A DNA stretch of 64,000 bases. Origin: Paraburkholderia phenazinium (lineage in GTDB: Bacteria; Pseudomonadota; Gammaproteobacteria; Burkholderiales; Burkholderiaceae). The stretch lies in contig NZ_FNCJ01000016.1 in the NCBI RefSeq assembly GCF_900100735.1, positions 62,001 to 126,000 on the forward strand, read 5' to 3'. Below are positions 18,122 to 26,743 of this stretch, one piece after another. The notes beneath the pieces were generated by a model. The model did not search any database. It had not been told where the DNA came from and was given only the letters and a program-made list of their open reading frames with translations. Numbering within the stretch: position 1 is the stretch's first letter; every line of letters starts with the position of its first letter. A program made the translations under genes and the position numbers.

Positions 18122-18142
18122 ACACCGGAATGACTCCGGTGT
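18122..18142. terminator. 8-bp inverted repeat between the SelA-like gene and the porin
   Basis: ACACCGGA-ATGAC-TCCGGTGT lies between the SelA-like gene stop (18222) and the porin promoter, all on the minus strand. It could end the upstream transcript, but only a short TTTG follows the stem. It directly abuts the -35 of the porin promoter, so an operator role is equally possible. Confidence 0.35.
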
Positions 18143-18221
18143 GACGGTCAAACAATCTGGTTTTCAGTGCAGCGCTTACAGCCGCGCCGGTCGCATTAAC
18201 TGCGTCTGCGCATCCCGCGGG

Positions 18222-19421
18222 TCAGTCCGGCCAGTTGCGGCGACCCGCCAGACGGCGCGCATCGCGTTGGTGAAACGGCGTAACCAGCGGCTCAGGCGCG
18301 GCTTGCGCCCGCTCGAGCTCGGCCACGAGCCGGGCCAGCACGACCTGTTCCTCACCGGGATGCAGGTTGCACGGGTCGACAAAGAAGAAATGCTGTTCGG
18401 CTTCATGGTCACGCACGATCACTGGGGCCACACCAGCCGGCGGACGCGCGAGCGCATCGGCAAGATCCCAGGCAGTCGTGCGCGCTTCGCGCGGATCGAT
18501 CTGCAGCTTCAGACGCTCGAGAGGATTGCCGGTCGGATCGGCATCGAGTTCGGCGCGCACTCCGGCGCGGCCGTTCAGCGCGTCGCGCCAGAGCGTCAAA
18601 TAAGCGTGTTCGCGCGAACGGACCGCGGCATGATCGCGCTGCTGCCATTGCTCGAGCGCGGCCATTGCACCGACGATGCCCTCCTTGCCGACTTTCATGC
18701 CGCGGCCGATACCGCCGTTCTGGAAGTAGGCCGCCCGCACCAGCGCCTTGCCGCCGGCCACGATGCCGGCGGTGAGACCGCCGAGAAACTTGTGCGCCGA
18801 GTAGAGCGCGAGATCCGCACCCGCCGCGATAAAGCGCTTCAGGTCGTATTCCGAAGCGGCATCGACAATCACCGGCACGCCCCGCGCGTGCGCCACGGCG
18901 ATAAATTCTTCGAGCGGGATCATGCCGTACTGCACCGCGTGATGCGAGACGACATACAGCGCCGCTGTGGTGCGCTCGTTGATAGCGCTGGCCAACTGAT
19001 AGCCGTGCGCTTCAGTGGCGGCACCCACTGGAACCACGCGCGCCCCGGCGAGGCGGATCGCCTGATCGATGGGTGCGCCATAATTGACAAGGTGCCCCGT
19101 CTGGATCACGACTTCGTTGCGCAAACCGCTGGTGTCCGGCAGCCGCTCGATCAGGCCCAGGTCGTCGCCCGTCATGCTGGCCGCGATGCTCAAGGTGATC
19201 GCCGCCGAACACGAAGCGGTGATATAGCCGGCTTCGCTGCCGCACACCTCGGCGATCGCGGCCGAGGCCTTGCGCTGCAGGTCGTCGATCTCGACGAACT
19301 CCGGCAGAATCTGCGCCACTGCCTCGCTCACCGGCGCGGGGACAATGGACGCGCCGAGGCTCGTCATCGTGCCCGACGCATTGATGACGGGGCGTAAGCC
19401 GAAGCGAGTGCGGATGTCCAT
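18222..19421 (-). CDS. SelA-like PLP-dependent lyase/transferase (fold type I)
   Basis: This 399-residue PLP enzyme has the SelA / D-glucosaminate-6-phosphate ammonia-lyase architecture. It starts with GLRPVINASGTMTSLGAS (residues 8-25), has Asp187 in VIVDAASEYD and the Schiff-base lysine Lys211 in LYSAHKFLGG. True selenocysteine synthase is unlikely: the protein is short, lacks the SelA N-terminal domain and sits in a catabolic cluster. With a GntP permease, porin, divergent IclR regulator and nearby RidA protein, beta-elimination of ammonia from an amino acid or amino-sugar acid, giving an enamine/imine for RidA, is a reasonable hypothesis. The substrate is unknown. Confidence 0.75.
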   Translation of the reverse strand: MDIRTRFGLRPVINASGTMTSLGASIVPAPVSEAVAQILPEFVEIDDLQRKASAAIAEVCGSEAGYITASCSAAITLSIAASMTGDDLGLIERLPDTSGLRNEVVIQTGHLVNYGAPIDQAIRLAGARVVPVGAATEAHGYQLASAINERTTAALYVVSHHAVQYGMIPLEEFIAVAHARGVPVIVDAASEYDLKRFIAAGADLALYSAHKFLGGLTAGIVAGGKALVRAAYFQNGGIGRGMKVGKEGIVGAMAALEQWQQRDHAAVRSREHAYLTLWRDALNGRAGVRAELDADPTGNPLERLKLQIDPREARTTAWDLADALARPPAGVAPVIVRDHEAEQHFFFVDPCNLHPGEEQVVLARLVAELERAQAAPEPLVTPFHQRDARRLAGRRNWPD

Positions 19422-19447
19422 CGAGAAGCGCCTCCAAGCGAGTATTT

Positions 19448-19477
19448 CTTAATTATGGAATATATGTTGTAATTGAG
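19448..19477. promoter_or_regulatory. AT-rich imperfect dyad between SelA-like gene and iclR (possible IclR operator)
   Basis: The 147-bp divergent region holds a strikingly AT-rich segment. Its outer arms CTTAATTA and TAATTGAG are imperfect inverted repeats (6 of 8 matching) around ATGGAATATATGTTG. IclR-type sites are AT-rich dyads of this size. The location is right for control of both genes. Evidence is symmetry and position only. Confidence 0.4.
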
Positions 19478-19568
19478 GATCAGTCTAGCATACAATGACC
19501 GAGCGTCAACTGGACAAAAATCATTAGGCATACGTCAGGCATTCATATGCCGGCATCCGAGGAGCACG

Positions 19569-20441
19569 ATGGCCCGCACGCCCCGACCCACCGCCGCTGA
19601 GCTCAGCGCGAGCACCCCTGAAACGGCCGCCGGCGCCACGGCGCAAGCCAACCCAGGCGAGCCGGCCGCTCAGGCGCCCCGCACCCGCACCAGCGCGATC
19701 GACCGCGCCGTGCAGATTCTCGACGCGCTGCAAGCGGCCAACCGGCCCGCCACCGCCTATGAGGTGGCACGCATGGTGGGCGCACCGCTGTCCACCGTCT
19801 ATTCGATCATCAACGACCTGGTGGAAAAGAACCTCCTCGCGCGCCGGCTCGACGGCGCCATCTGGCTCGGCTCGCGTCTGTATGGTTACGGCCTGACATA
19901 CGCCGGCTCGATCGACTACCTCGCGGTGGCCGCCGAGGAAATGCAACGGCTATCCGTCGAAGTGGAAGAGACCGTGCAGGTTTGCGGACTCGAAGAAGGC
20001 ATGATGGTGGTACTGCAAATGTCGGAGGGGCCAGGGCATTTTCGTGTCACCTCGCGCGTAGGCAGTCGCGTGCCGCTCAACTGGACCGCCTCGGGCCGCT
20101 TGCTGGTCGGCCATTTGCCCGACGCCGAGCGGATCGCGTTTTTTACCCAGCACGCCCAGCCTTCGCCCACCGGTCGCGCCGAAACCCGGCCCAAGGTGCT
20201 CGCGCAGATCGCCAAAGACGCACTCGAGGCGCGCCTGTCGATCCAGATCGGCGAGTCCGATGCGTCAGTGGCTTGCCTTGCTGCCCCTGTGCTCGATAAC
20301 GCAGGCGTGTGCGTGTTTACGATTTCCATCGTGATGCCCGAAGCGAAAGCCGCACTCGGCACCGAACGCTACGCGCAAGCCGTGCAAGCAGTCGCCGCGC
20401 GCATCGAAGCGCGGCTCGGCTGGCGCCAGCGCGAATCGTGA
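19569..20441 (+). CDS. IclR-family transcriptional regulator
   Basis: This 290-residue regulator has an Ala/Pro-rich N-terminal tail (1-40), then a winged helix-turn-helix (about 42-100; AIDRAVQILDALQAANRP, VGAPLSTVYSIINDLVEKNL). An IclR effector domain follows (VGSRVPLNWTASGRLLVGHL; SIQIGESDASVACLAAPVLD; VFTISIVMP). I chose the ATG at 19569 because GAGGAG precedes it; the frame is open 96 bp further upstream. It is divergent from the SelA-like gene and probably controls the PLP enzyme, porin and permease genes. The effector is unknown. Confidence 0.88.
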   Translation: MARTPRPTAAELSASTPETAAGATAQANPGEPAAQAPRTRTSAIDRAVQILDALQAANRPATAYEVARMVGAPLSTVYSIINDLVEKNLLARRLDGAIWLGSRLYGYGLTYAGSIDYLAVAAEEMQRLSVEVEETVQVCGLEEGMMVVLQMSEGPGHFRVTSRVGSRVPLNWTASGRLLVGHLPDAERIAFFTQHAQPSPTGRAETRPKVLAQIAKDALEARLSIQIGESDASVACLAAPVLDNAGVCVFTISIVMPEAKAALGTERYAQAVQAVAARIEARLGWRQRES

Positions 20442-20589
20442 CCGCCGCGTGAAGCTTAAGTGAACGAAGCTTTCAAGTGCCCTGCATGGAACCCTACAGC
20501 GGCTTGAGCGCAGCATGATCGCCACAAGAGTGCAATCGCGCTGGGCCAAGCCCTCTTCAGAACGTCCGCTCTCACTCACTCGAACCCAG

Positions 20590-21051
20590 ATGAACTGTTA
20601 TGAACGGCTGCATTCGCGCGGCCTAAAACTACCGCAGGTGCCTTCACCCATCGGCAATTTTTGCCACTGCACGCGCGCCGGCAATCTGCTGTTTCTCTCT
20701 GGCCAGGGACCGCTCGACGAAACCGGCGTGCTCATGACCGGCAAGGTCGGCGCAAGCGTCACTACCGAAGAAGCGTATCGGCACGCGCAACTGGTCGGAC
20801 TCAACCTGCTCGCGGTGTTGCATGACGAACTGGGTGACCTGCAACGAGTGAAGCAGATCGTCAAGTTGCTCGGCATGGTCAACGCCGCACCTGAATTCAC
20901 CGAACATCCGCGTGTCATCAACGGCTGCTCCGATCTGTTCGTCGACGTGTTCGGCGACGCAGGCCGCCACTCGCGCTCGGCAGTCGGCATGGGCTCGCTG
21001 CCAGGAAACATTACCGTCGAGATCGAGGCAATCGTTGCAGTGTGGGAGTGA
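20590..21051 (+). CDS. RidA/YjgF-family protein
   Basis: With the ATG at 20590 this is a 153-residue protein of the Rid family, which hydrolyses reactive enamine/imine intermediates to ketones and ammonia. Recognisable parts are GNLLFLSGQGPLDE, the long GASVTTEEAYRHAQLVGLNL helix and VEIEAIVAVWE. The Rid-type Arg in the SRSAVGMGSLP region and the terminal Glu are present. An alternative start at 20515 would add 25 unconserved residues; neither start has a strong Shine-Dalgarno. It lies 148 bp after iclR and probably works with the PLP lyase. Confidence 0.82.
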   Translation: MNCYERLHSRGLKLPQVPSPIGNFCHCTRAGNLLFLSGQGPLDETGVLMTGKVGASVTTEEAYRHAQLVGLNLLAVLHDELGDLQRVKQIVKLLGMVNAAPEFTEHPRVINGCSDLFVDVFGDAGRHSRSAVGMGSLPGNITVEIEAIVAVWE

Positions 21052-21134
21052 CGCTCGATTTAACGTTTACCGTCTCGAAACCGTCATTTTGCAAATTCCG
21101 CAAACCTGCACAATCACAACTTCTTACCCAACAT

Positions 21135-21151
21135 TCACAAATCTTACACAG
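21135..21151 (-). promoter_or_regulatory. Pho-box-like sequence before the lipoprotein / phospholipase C genes
   Basis: The minus strand reads CTGTGTAAGATTTGTGA, similar to the Pho-box pattern of two CTGT(C)A half-sites 11 bp apart. It lies about 80-95 bp upstream of the lipoprotein start. Phosphate-starvation control of phospholipase C is common in related bacteria. The match is imperfect. Confidence 0.3.
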
Positions 21152-21231
21152 GTAAGTAGTTATCCTTCGACGGTGCTGAGCCGAGGTCCATAGACCTCGC
21201 CAGCGTCCCCCAACACCGTCAAAGGCCTCCC

Positions 21232-21621
21232 ATGTCCACCAGGTCTGCGCGCAGCGCGTTGTTCGAAGCCAAACCGGCGAGCAAACGTTTGGCTGCAGCC
21301 TCGCGCGCGTGGCCATGCACGCGAATGTCGACGGTGTTGACGAGCGCCGCATTGACGGCAGCGTTGTGTATAACGCTCGCCGCCTGCAGCAACGACGACG
21401 GCAGCAAAACGCCCGACACCAGCACGACATCCGCCGAACAGATCAACGCCGCCCCGCCGGCGCCTTACGCGGTACCGCAAACCAGTTCCGCACAACCGGC
21501 ACAGTCGGCCCAGGCCATCCTGCCAGCACAAACCATCCAGACTCCGCCGCCGACCTCCGCGCAGGTTGGCGCTGCCGCATCCGACAGTCTTGTAACACCC
21601 GTGATTCACACCGTTGATTGA
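21232..21621 (+). CDS. Small Pro/Gln/Ala-rich lipoprotein
   Basis: This 129-residue exported protein has a lipobox LAAC at residues 49-52 (LTSAALTAALCITLAACSND), predicting lipidation at Cys52. The mature part of about 78 residues is low-complexity (TSSAQPAQSAQA, PPPTSAQV) with no domain I recognise. An internal ATG at 21325 would give a more typical signal peptide, but only the 21232 start has a possible Shine-Dalgarno (AAAGG). It precedes the phospholipase C gene by 80 bp on the same strand. Confidence 0.6.
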   Translation: MSTRSARSALFEAKPASKRLAAASRAWPCTRMSTVLTSAALTAALCITLAACSNDDGSKTPDTSTTSAEQINAAPPAPYAVPQTSSAQPAQSAQAILPAQTIQTPPPTSAQVGAAASDSLVTPVIHTVD

Positions 21622-21701
21622 GGTCGTCGCACTCCCCGCGCCGGTTCTGCCTGTTTGATCACCGTCGCGCATATTCCTTCTCCTGAAGATCGAAGCCCAA
21701 C

Positions 21702-23843
21702 ATGACATCAAAAAATCGCCGTGATTTTCTGCGCGCAGCCGCTTCGGCTGCCGGTTCCGCAACCGCGTTGAGCATGCTGCCGCTCGGCATTCGCAACGCG
21801 CTCGCGATCCCCGCCAACAATGCCACCGGTAGCATCCAGGACGTCGAGCACATCATCATCCTGATGCAGGAAAACCGTTCGTTCGACCACTACTTCGGCA
21901 CGTTGCGCGGTGTGCGCGGTTTCGGCGACACACGCGCCATCACGCTGCCCACCGGCAACCCGGTGTGGTATCAGCCGCTGTTCGAAGGCGCTGTCGAAGA
22001 TCTCGGCCATGTGCTGCCGTTCCGCCCGAGCGCGCCGAATCTCGGCCTGCAGTTCCTGCAGGATCTGGCGCACGACTGGAACAGCACGCACACGGCCTGG
22101 AACGGCGGCCTGTACAACCAGTGGGTGCCGGCCAAGGGCACCACGACGATGGCCTACATGACGCGCGACGACATTCCGTTCCACTACGCGCTGGCCGACG
22201 CCTTCACGATCTGCGACGCGTATCACTGTTCGCTGATGGGCCCGACGGACCCGAACCGCTACTACATGTGGACCGGCTGGGTGGGCAACGACGGCAACGG
22301 CGGCGGCCCGGTGATCGACAACTCCGAACTCGGCTACGGCTGGTCGACCTATCCGGAAGTGCTGCAAAACGCCGGCATTTCGTGGAAGATCTATCAGGAC
22401 ATCGGCACCGGCCTGAATGCCAGCGGTTCGTGGGGCTGGACCTCGAACGCGTACATCGGCAACTACGGCGACAACTCGCTGCTCTACTTCAACCAGTATC
22501 GCAATGCAACGCCGGGCAACCCGCTGTACGACAACGCGCGCACCGGCACCAATGTGGCCAACGGCGGCACTTACTTCGATGTCCTGAAGCAGGACGTGAC
22601 GAACAACACGCTGCCGCAGGTTTCGTGGATCGTCGCACCGGAAGCCTACTCCGAGCACCCGAACTGGCCGGCCAACTACGGCGCGTGGTATGTCGACCAG
22701 GTGCTGCAGATCCTGACGTCGAACCCGGAGGTGTGGAGCAAGACGGTGCTGCTCGTCAACTACGACGAGAACGACGGTTTCTTCGATCACATGGCGCCCC
22801 CGTTCGCGCCGGCTACGAGCGCCAACGGCTTGTCGACGGTCGCGATCACCAACGAGATCTATGGCGGCAACGGTCAATACACGGCGGGCGAATATTCGAA
22901 CGGCCCGTACGGCCTCGGACCACGCGTGCCGATGCTCGTGGTGTCGCCGTGGTCGAAGGGCGGTTATGTGTGCTCGCAAGTGTTCGACCACACGTCGGTG
23001 ATCCGCTTCATCGAGAAGCGCTTCGGCCATAGCCACAATCTGGCCGAGTCAAATATCACGCCGTGGCGTCGCGCAGTGTGCGGCGATCTGATGACGGCGT
23101 TCAACTTCGTCAATCCGAACGACGGGACGCCGGCGCTGCCGAGCACGTCGGGCTACGTGCCGCCGGACCAGTCGCGTCATCCGGACTACGTGCCGCTGCC
23201 GCCGCTCATCCAGGCCGTGCCGAAGCAAGAACCCGGCGTACGGCCGGCGCGTGCCCTGCCCTACGAACTATTCGTGCGCCTGCACAGCGAAGCGTCGCAA
23301 GGCAAGATCGCGATCCGCTTTGTCAACAGCGGCAAGGCGGGTGCGGCGTTCCTCGTCTATTCGACCAATAGCGGCGCAGCGCCGCTCAGCTATACGGTAG
23401 AGGCCGGCAAGCGTCTCGACGGCCATCTGCCGCTGAACGCCAACGGCACCTACGACTACACCGTGTACGGTCCGAACGGCTATCTGCGCCGCTTCGCAGG
23501 CAGGCCGCCAGCAACGTCGACCTGGTGGAACCCGCAGGAAGTGGCCCGCCCGGAAGTGGCCGAGGGTTACGACGTCGCCAACGGCAACCTGCAGTTGCGT
23601 CTCGAGAACCCGGGCACGGCGAAATGCGAGTTCACCATCACCAACGCGTACGATCCGAGCATGCTGGTCAAGCGCACGGTGATCGGCGGCAACAACGAGG
23701 ATATCTACCTCGACCTGCGCGCGGCCTACGGCTGGTACGACCTGACGGTGACCGTCGATACGGACCCGGCCTTCACACGGCGCCTGGGTGGCCACGTCGA
23801 AACGGGACGCAGCAGCATGAGCGATCCGGCCTTGGGTAGCTAA
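21702..23843 (+). CDS. Phosphocholine-specific-type phospholipase C, Tat-exported
   Basis: This 713-residue secreted phosphoesterase belongs to the bacterial phospholipase C / acid phosphatase AcpA family. A Tat signal, SKNRRDFLRAAASAAGSATA (residues 3-22), marks folded export. Catalytic-domain signatures are IIILMQENRSFDHYFGTLRG, MGPTDPNRYYMWTGW and VNYDENDGFFDHMAPP, followed by RVPMLVVSPWSKGGYV. Two C-terminal beta modules (YELFVRLHSEASQGKIAIRF and LQLRLENPGTAKCEFTITN) are typical of this family. It would hydrolyse phosphatidylcholine or related lipids outside the cytoplasm. The head-group preference cannot be read from the sequence. Confidence 0.9.
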   Translation: MTSKNRRDFLRAAASAAGSATALSMLPLGIRNALAIPANNATGSIQDVEHIIILMQENRSFDHYFGTLRGVRGFGDTRAITLPTGNPVWYQPLFEGAVEDLGHVLPFRPSAPNLGLQFLQDLAHDWNSTHTAWNGGLYNQWVPAKGTTTMAYMTRDDIPFHYALADAFTICDAYHCSLMGPTDPNRYYMWTGWVGNDGNGGGPVIDNSELGYGWSTYPEVLQNAGISWKIYQDIGTGLNASGSWGWTSNAYIGNYGDNSLLYFNQYRNATPGNPLYDNARTGTNVANGGTYFDVLKQDVTNNTLPQVSWIVAPEAYSEHPNWPANYGAWYVDQVLQILTSNPEVWSKTVLLVNYDENDGFFDHMAPPFAPATSANGLSTVAITNEIYGGNGQYTAGEYSNGPYGLGPRVPMLVVSPWSKGGYVCSQVFDHTSVIRFIEKRFGHSHNLAESNITPWRRAVCGDLMTAFNFVNPNDGTPALPSTSGYVPPDQSRHPDYVPLPPLIQAVPKQEPGVRPARALPYELFVRLHSEASQGKIAIRFVNSGKAGAAFLVYSTNSGAAPLSYTVEAGKRLDGHLPLNANGTYDYTVYGPNGYLRRFAGRPPATSTWWNPQEVARPEVAEGYDVANGNLQLRLENPGTAKCEFTITNAYDPSMLVKRTVIGGNNEDIYLDLRAAYGWYDLTVTVDTDPAFTRRLGGHVETGRSSMSDPALGS

Positions 23844-23856
23844 GCTGCAAGGGTGC

Positions 23857-23888
23857 GTGCGGGGTGCGCGAGTTCGCGCAGTCCGCAC
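23857..23888. terminator. Strong nested hairpin between the convergent phospholipase C and nitH genes
   Basis: GTGCGG (23857-23862) pairs with CCGCAC (23883-23888), and TGCGCGA (23865-23871) pairs with TCGCGCA (23874-23880), giving a 13-bp stem with a small internal bulge. There is no T-run on either side, so it would be a Rho-assisted or bidirectional terminator. Confidence 0.4.
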
Positions 23889-23926
23889 GGCTCTCGCCCG
23901 TCACAACCCTCCATCACTCAAACGAT

Positions 23927-25228
23927 TCAGGCCGCGAGCGTCGCGCAGGTTGCGGCCCGCTCGCGCTCGCGCGCCAGAATCGCCTGCACGAGATACTCCG
24001 CGTCGCGCGCAATCCCCGAGAAGCGCCCTGATCCCCAGGTGTGCAGCCACGGCAAACCTACGAAGTAAAGTCCTTGCAGCGGCGTGACGCCGCGCTGATG
24101 GGCCGGATAGCCGCGGCCGTTGAACACCGGCGCATCGATCCAGCTAAAGTCCGGCGTAAAGCCGATACACCAGATGATCGCGGCAATGCCGCTGCCTTCG
24201 AGTGCGAGCGCCGTGCGTTCGTGCGGCGGCTGCCATACTGGTTCATAGACGCCGCCCGGCGGCGCATCGATGCCCTGCTTTTCAATGAAGCCATCGATGC
24301 TCGCGTTGATGCGGTTATAGGTATCGTCCGCCTCGTCGAGATTCGCCGCGAGGTTCGCTGCGAAGTGCAGTTGCCCGTCGCGCAGGTCTTCGAGGCGCCC
24401 GTATAGCTGCATGCCTTCGGCGGCGAACTTGCGCAGATCGATATCGCGCCCGCCGTCGCGGCCGGTCACGTAGTGATTGGTGTTGTCGCGCACGCCTTCG
24501 CGCAATGGATGCTTTTCCACCGGCATGTCGTAGTACTGCATATCAGCCAGCCAGTCCACCACGTCCCTGCCGCGATAAAAGCGCGCGCAGCGCGGCGCTT
24601 CGCCCACCGCCAGCACCACCCGGCGGCCAGCCAGATGCAGGTCCTCGGCAATCTGCGCGCCGGACTGTCCCGAGCCCACCACCAGCACCGCGCCCTCGGG
24701 CAGCGCCTGCGGATTGCGATACTCCGACGATTGCAACTGGACGATCTGCGCGGGCAGGCGCTCCGCCATGCGCGGCACGATCGGCGTGTGATAGCCGCCC
24801 GAGGCCACCACCACGTGGTCCGCGGTGAAATCGCCTTGCGTCGTGGTCACCGCATAGATGCCGTCATCGCGCCGCTTGACGCGGCCGACCGTGGTGCGCT
24901 CCAGCACCGGCGCGTCCACCATGGCGATGAAGCCGTCCAGATACGCGACGATTTCGTCCTTTTTCATGAAGCCGTGCGGATCGTCACCCGCGTACGGATA
25001 GCCGGGCAAGGCGCATTGCCAGTTCGGCGTGACAAGACAGAACGCGTCCCAGCGCTGCTCGCGCCAGCTGTGCGTGACGGTCTGCTTCTCGATCACGAGG
25101 TGATCCACGCCGGCCTGCTTCAGGTAGTAACTGATCGACAGACCGGCCTGCCCGCCGCCGACGACGAGCACACGGTAGTGTCCATTGCGGCGTGGCGCCG
25201 CGCTCGTGGAGTGCGCTTGATTCGACAT
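23927..25228 (-). CDS. nitH: MSMEG_0569-type flavin-dependent oxidoreductase of the Nit1C cluster
   Basis: This 433-residue flavin monooxygenase-like enzyme has an N-terminal FAD motif, VLVVGGGQAGLSISYYLKQA, and an NADPH motif, VLVVGSGQSGAQIAEDL. It also has the conserved tail YFVGLPWLHTWGSGRFSGI. I chose the ATG at 25228 (AAGGA upstream) over one five codons earlier. It is the last gene of the eight-gene minus-strand cluster. The family (MSMEG_0569) is tied to nitrogen-starvation loci. The symbol follows the nit1C naming used in Pseudomonas as I remember it. The substrate is unknown; it may oxidise a nitrile- or cyanide-derived compound. Confidence 0.82.
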   Translation of the reverse strand: MSNQAHSTSAAPRRNGHYRVLVVGGGQAGLSISYYLKQAGVDHLVIEKQTVTHSWREQRWDAFCLVTPNWQCALPGYPYAGDDPHGFMKKDEIVAYLDGFIAMVDAPVLERTTVGRVKRRDDGIYAVTTTQGDFTADHVVVASGGYHTPIVPRMAERLPAQIVQLQSSEYRNPQALPEGAVLVVGSGQSGAQIAEDLHLAGRRVVLAVGEAPRCARFYRGRDVVDWLADMQYYDMPVEKHPLREGVRDNTNHYVTGRDGGRDIDLRKFAAEGMQLYGRLEDLRDGQLHFAANLAANLDEADDTYNRINASIDGFIEKQGIDAPPGGVYEPVWQPPHERTALALEGSGIAAIIWCIGFTPDFSWIDAPVFNGRGYPAHQRGVTPLQGLYFVGLPWLHTWGSGRFSGIARDAEYLVQAILARERERAATCATLAA

Positions 25229-25256
25229 GATGCGTCCTTGCATGAAGAAGATTGCT

Positions 25257-25541
25257 TCAGATCAGTTCAATGACTTTCACGGTAGCATCCGCGTGCTCGC
25301 GAAACCGCTCGGCATCGCGTTCGATCTGCGCGAGCTGATCGAGCGCCGCCGAGCAGGCGAACCCGTACTTCTGCCGCACCCGCTCCGAGGCGATATTGAG
25401 CGCCTCGCGCGAGCGTTGTACGAAGTCCTCGAGTGGGTACGCGTGACCCGGCGTAAAAAACTCGTTGACCACCTGCGACGGCGAATAGCAATTCGCTTCG
25501 TCGCCATCAGGCCATTGAATCCGGAAGTGCATGACAGGCAT
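25257..25541 (-). CDS. MSMEG_0570-type nitrogen starvation response protein
   Basis: This small soluble protein (94 residues) is always found in Nit1C-type loci as far as I know. It begins MPVMHFRIQWPDGDEANCYS and has FFTPGHAYPLEDFVQRSREA and ERVRQKYGFACSAALDQLA. I chose the ATG at 25541 (AAGGG upstream); the open frame extends 19 codons more into non-conserved sequence that overlaps the glycosyltransferase gene. It lies between the glycosyltransferase (23-bp gap) and the flavoprotein (28 bp). Its function is not known to me. Confidence 0.8.
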   Translation of the reverse strand: MPVMHFRIQWPDGDEANCYSPSQVVNEFFTPGHAYPLEDFVQRSREALNIASERVRQKYGFACSAALDQLAQIERDAERFREHADATVKVIELI

Positions 25542-25564
25542 GGAAAATCCCTTGTGCGAAAGGC

Positions 25565-26743
25565 TTAATGAATGGCAAGCGGCTGCCGGGCGAGCCACGC
25601 GCGATACACCTCGGCATGGCAGGCGGCGCTAGCAGCCCAGCTATAGCGTGCAAGCAGCACAGGTACCGCATGAGCGAAATCGGTCGTGCTGTCGCCACGC
25701 AGCACGCGCAGCAACGCGGCGGCGATCGAAGCGGGGTCGGTGGGCGTCGCCCAGTTACAGGTGGCGTCGTCGAGATACTCGGTGAACGGTGCGATCTTCG
25801 ACACCACCACGGGTGTGCCGCAGGCGAGCGCTTCGAGTACGACGAGACCGAAGCCCTCGCGTACGGAGACCATCGCCAGCAAGTGCGCACTGCGCATCAG
25901 CGCGGGTATCTCGGCATCTTCGAGCGGTCCTGTGATCACAACGCTTTCCCCAGGGCCGATCGACAGTCCGTGTCGCGCTGCCCGCTCGACAAAGCGCCGC
26001 GTATAGGCATCGTGGTCCAGCAGGCTCGCGCCGCCCGCTATCACCAGTTGCGCCGCTGGGACCACCGGGCGCAGCATGGCAAAGGCATCGAGCAAGGCCA
26101 GTGTGTTCTTGCGCGCCTCAATCCCGCCCACAGCGAGGATCAGCGGCCCCCCACCCAGTCCTAGCCGTTGTTTGAGCACGGCGTCCAAGGGGTTTGCCTG
26201 TGGGCTGAAGCGTAGGGTATCGACGCCGTTCGGCACCGTGACCGCGGCGATTCCGTAGCGCCGCTGCAACTCGCGCGTCCACGTCTGGCTGACACATAAC
26301 ACCTGGTCCGCGTCGCGATACGCGCGCTCCTGCCATGCCGCGAGACGCGGATCGTCGAAGTGATCGAGGTGATGCACGGTGCGCAGGAAGCCGCGAATCG
26401 CCCCCTCTGCCTTGAGTTCGGCCAGCGCGTTGCCGCTGATACTGTCCTCGGCATGCAAAACGTCGAAGGCGGCCGTGCCATGCGCGTGCAGACTGCGCTT
26501 CAAGGCGCGAATGCGCGCGTCGACCAGTGCCACCGTGCCAGCCTGCGATCCCACGATCTGCGCGTACACCACACGGCAAGCAGGCATGCGAAACAAGGTT
26601 TCGCCGTTCCTTGCGGGCGCAAACACCGTAACGTCATGACCGAGCGCACTGAGTGCGTGCGCCAGTTCAAGCGTATGCACCACGCCGCCGCGTGGATTGA
26701 CCGAATGCGTGAGCAGTGCGATGCGCATGGGCCCCGTGCTCAT
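25565..26743 (-). CDS. MSMEG_0565-type glycosyltransferase, GT4-like
   Basis: This 392-residue GT-B glycosyltransferase has an N-terminal acceptor domain beginning MRIALLTHSVNPRGGVVHTL. The C-terminal nucleotide-sugar domain has GGPLILAVGGIEARKNTLAL and the GT4 signature EGFGLVVLEALACGTPVVVS. It overlaps the AIR-synthase-like gene by the ATGA tetranucleotide (26740-26743), so translation is probably coupled. MRIALL at 26728 is an alternative start. Its presence in a nitrogen-assimilation cluster suggests that the product or a carrier is glycosylated. Donor and acceptor are unknown. Confidence 0.82.
   Translation of the reverse strand: MSTGPMRIALLTHSVNPRGGVVHTLELAHALSALGHDVTVFAPARNGETLFRMPACRVVYAQIVGSQAGTVALVDARIRALKRSLHAHGTAAFDVLHAEDSISGNALAELKAEGAIRGFLRTVHHLDHFDDPRLAAWQERAYRDADQVLCVSQTWTRELQRRYGIAAVTVPNGVDTLRFSPQANPLDAVLKQRLGLGGGPLILAVGGIEARKNTLALLDAFAMLRPVVPAAQLVIAGGASLLDHDAYTRRFVERAARHGLSIGPGESVVITGPLEDAEIPALMRSAHLLAMVSVREGFGLVVLEALACGTPVVVSKIAPFTEYLDDATCNWATPTDPASIAAALLRVLRGDSTTDFAHAVPVLLARYSWAASAACHAEVYRAWLARQPLAIH

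Noticed and set aside
18222..19421. Selenocysteine synthase SelA
   Set aside because: Too short, missing the SelA N-terminal domain, no selB or selC nearby and catabolic neighbours.
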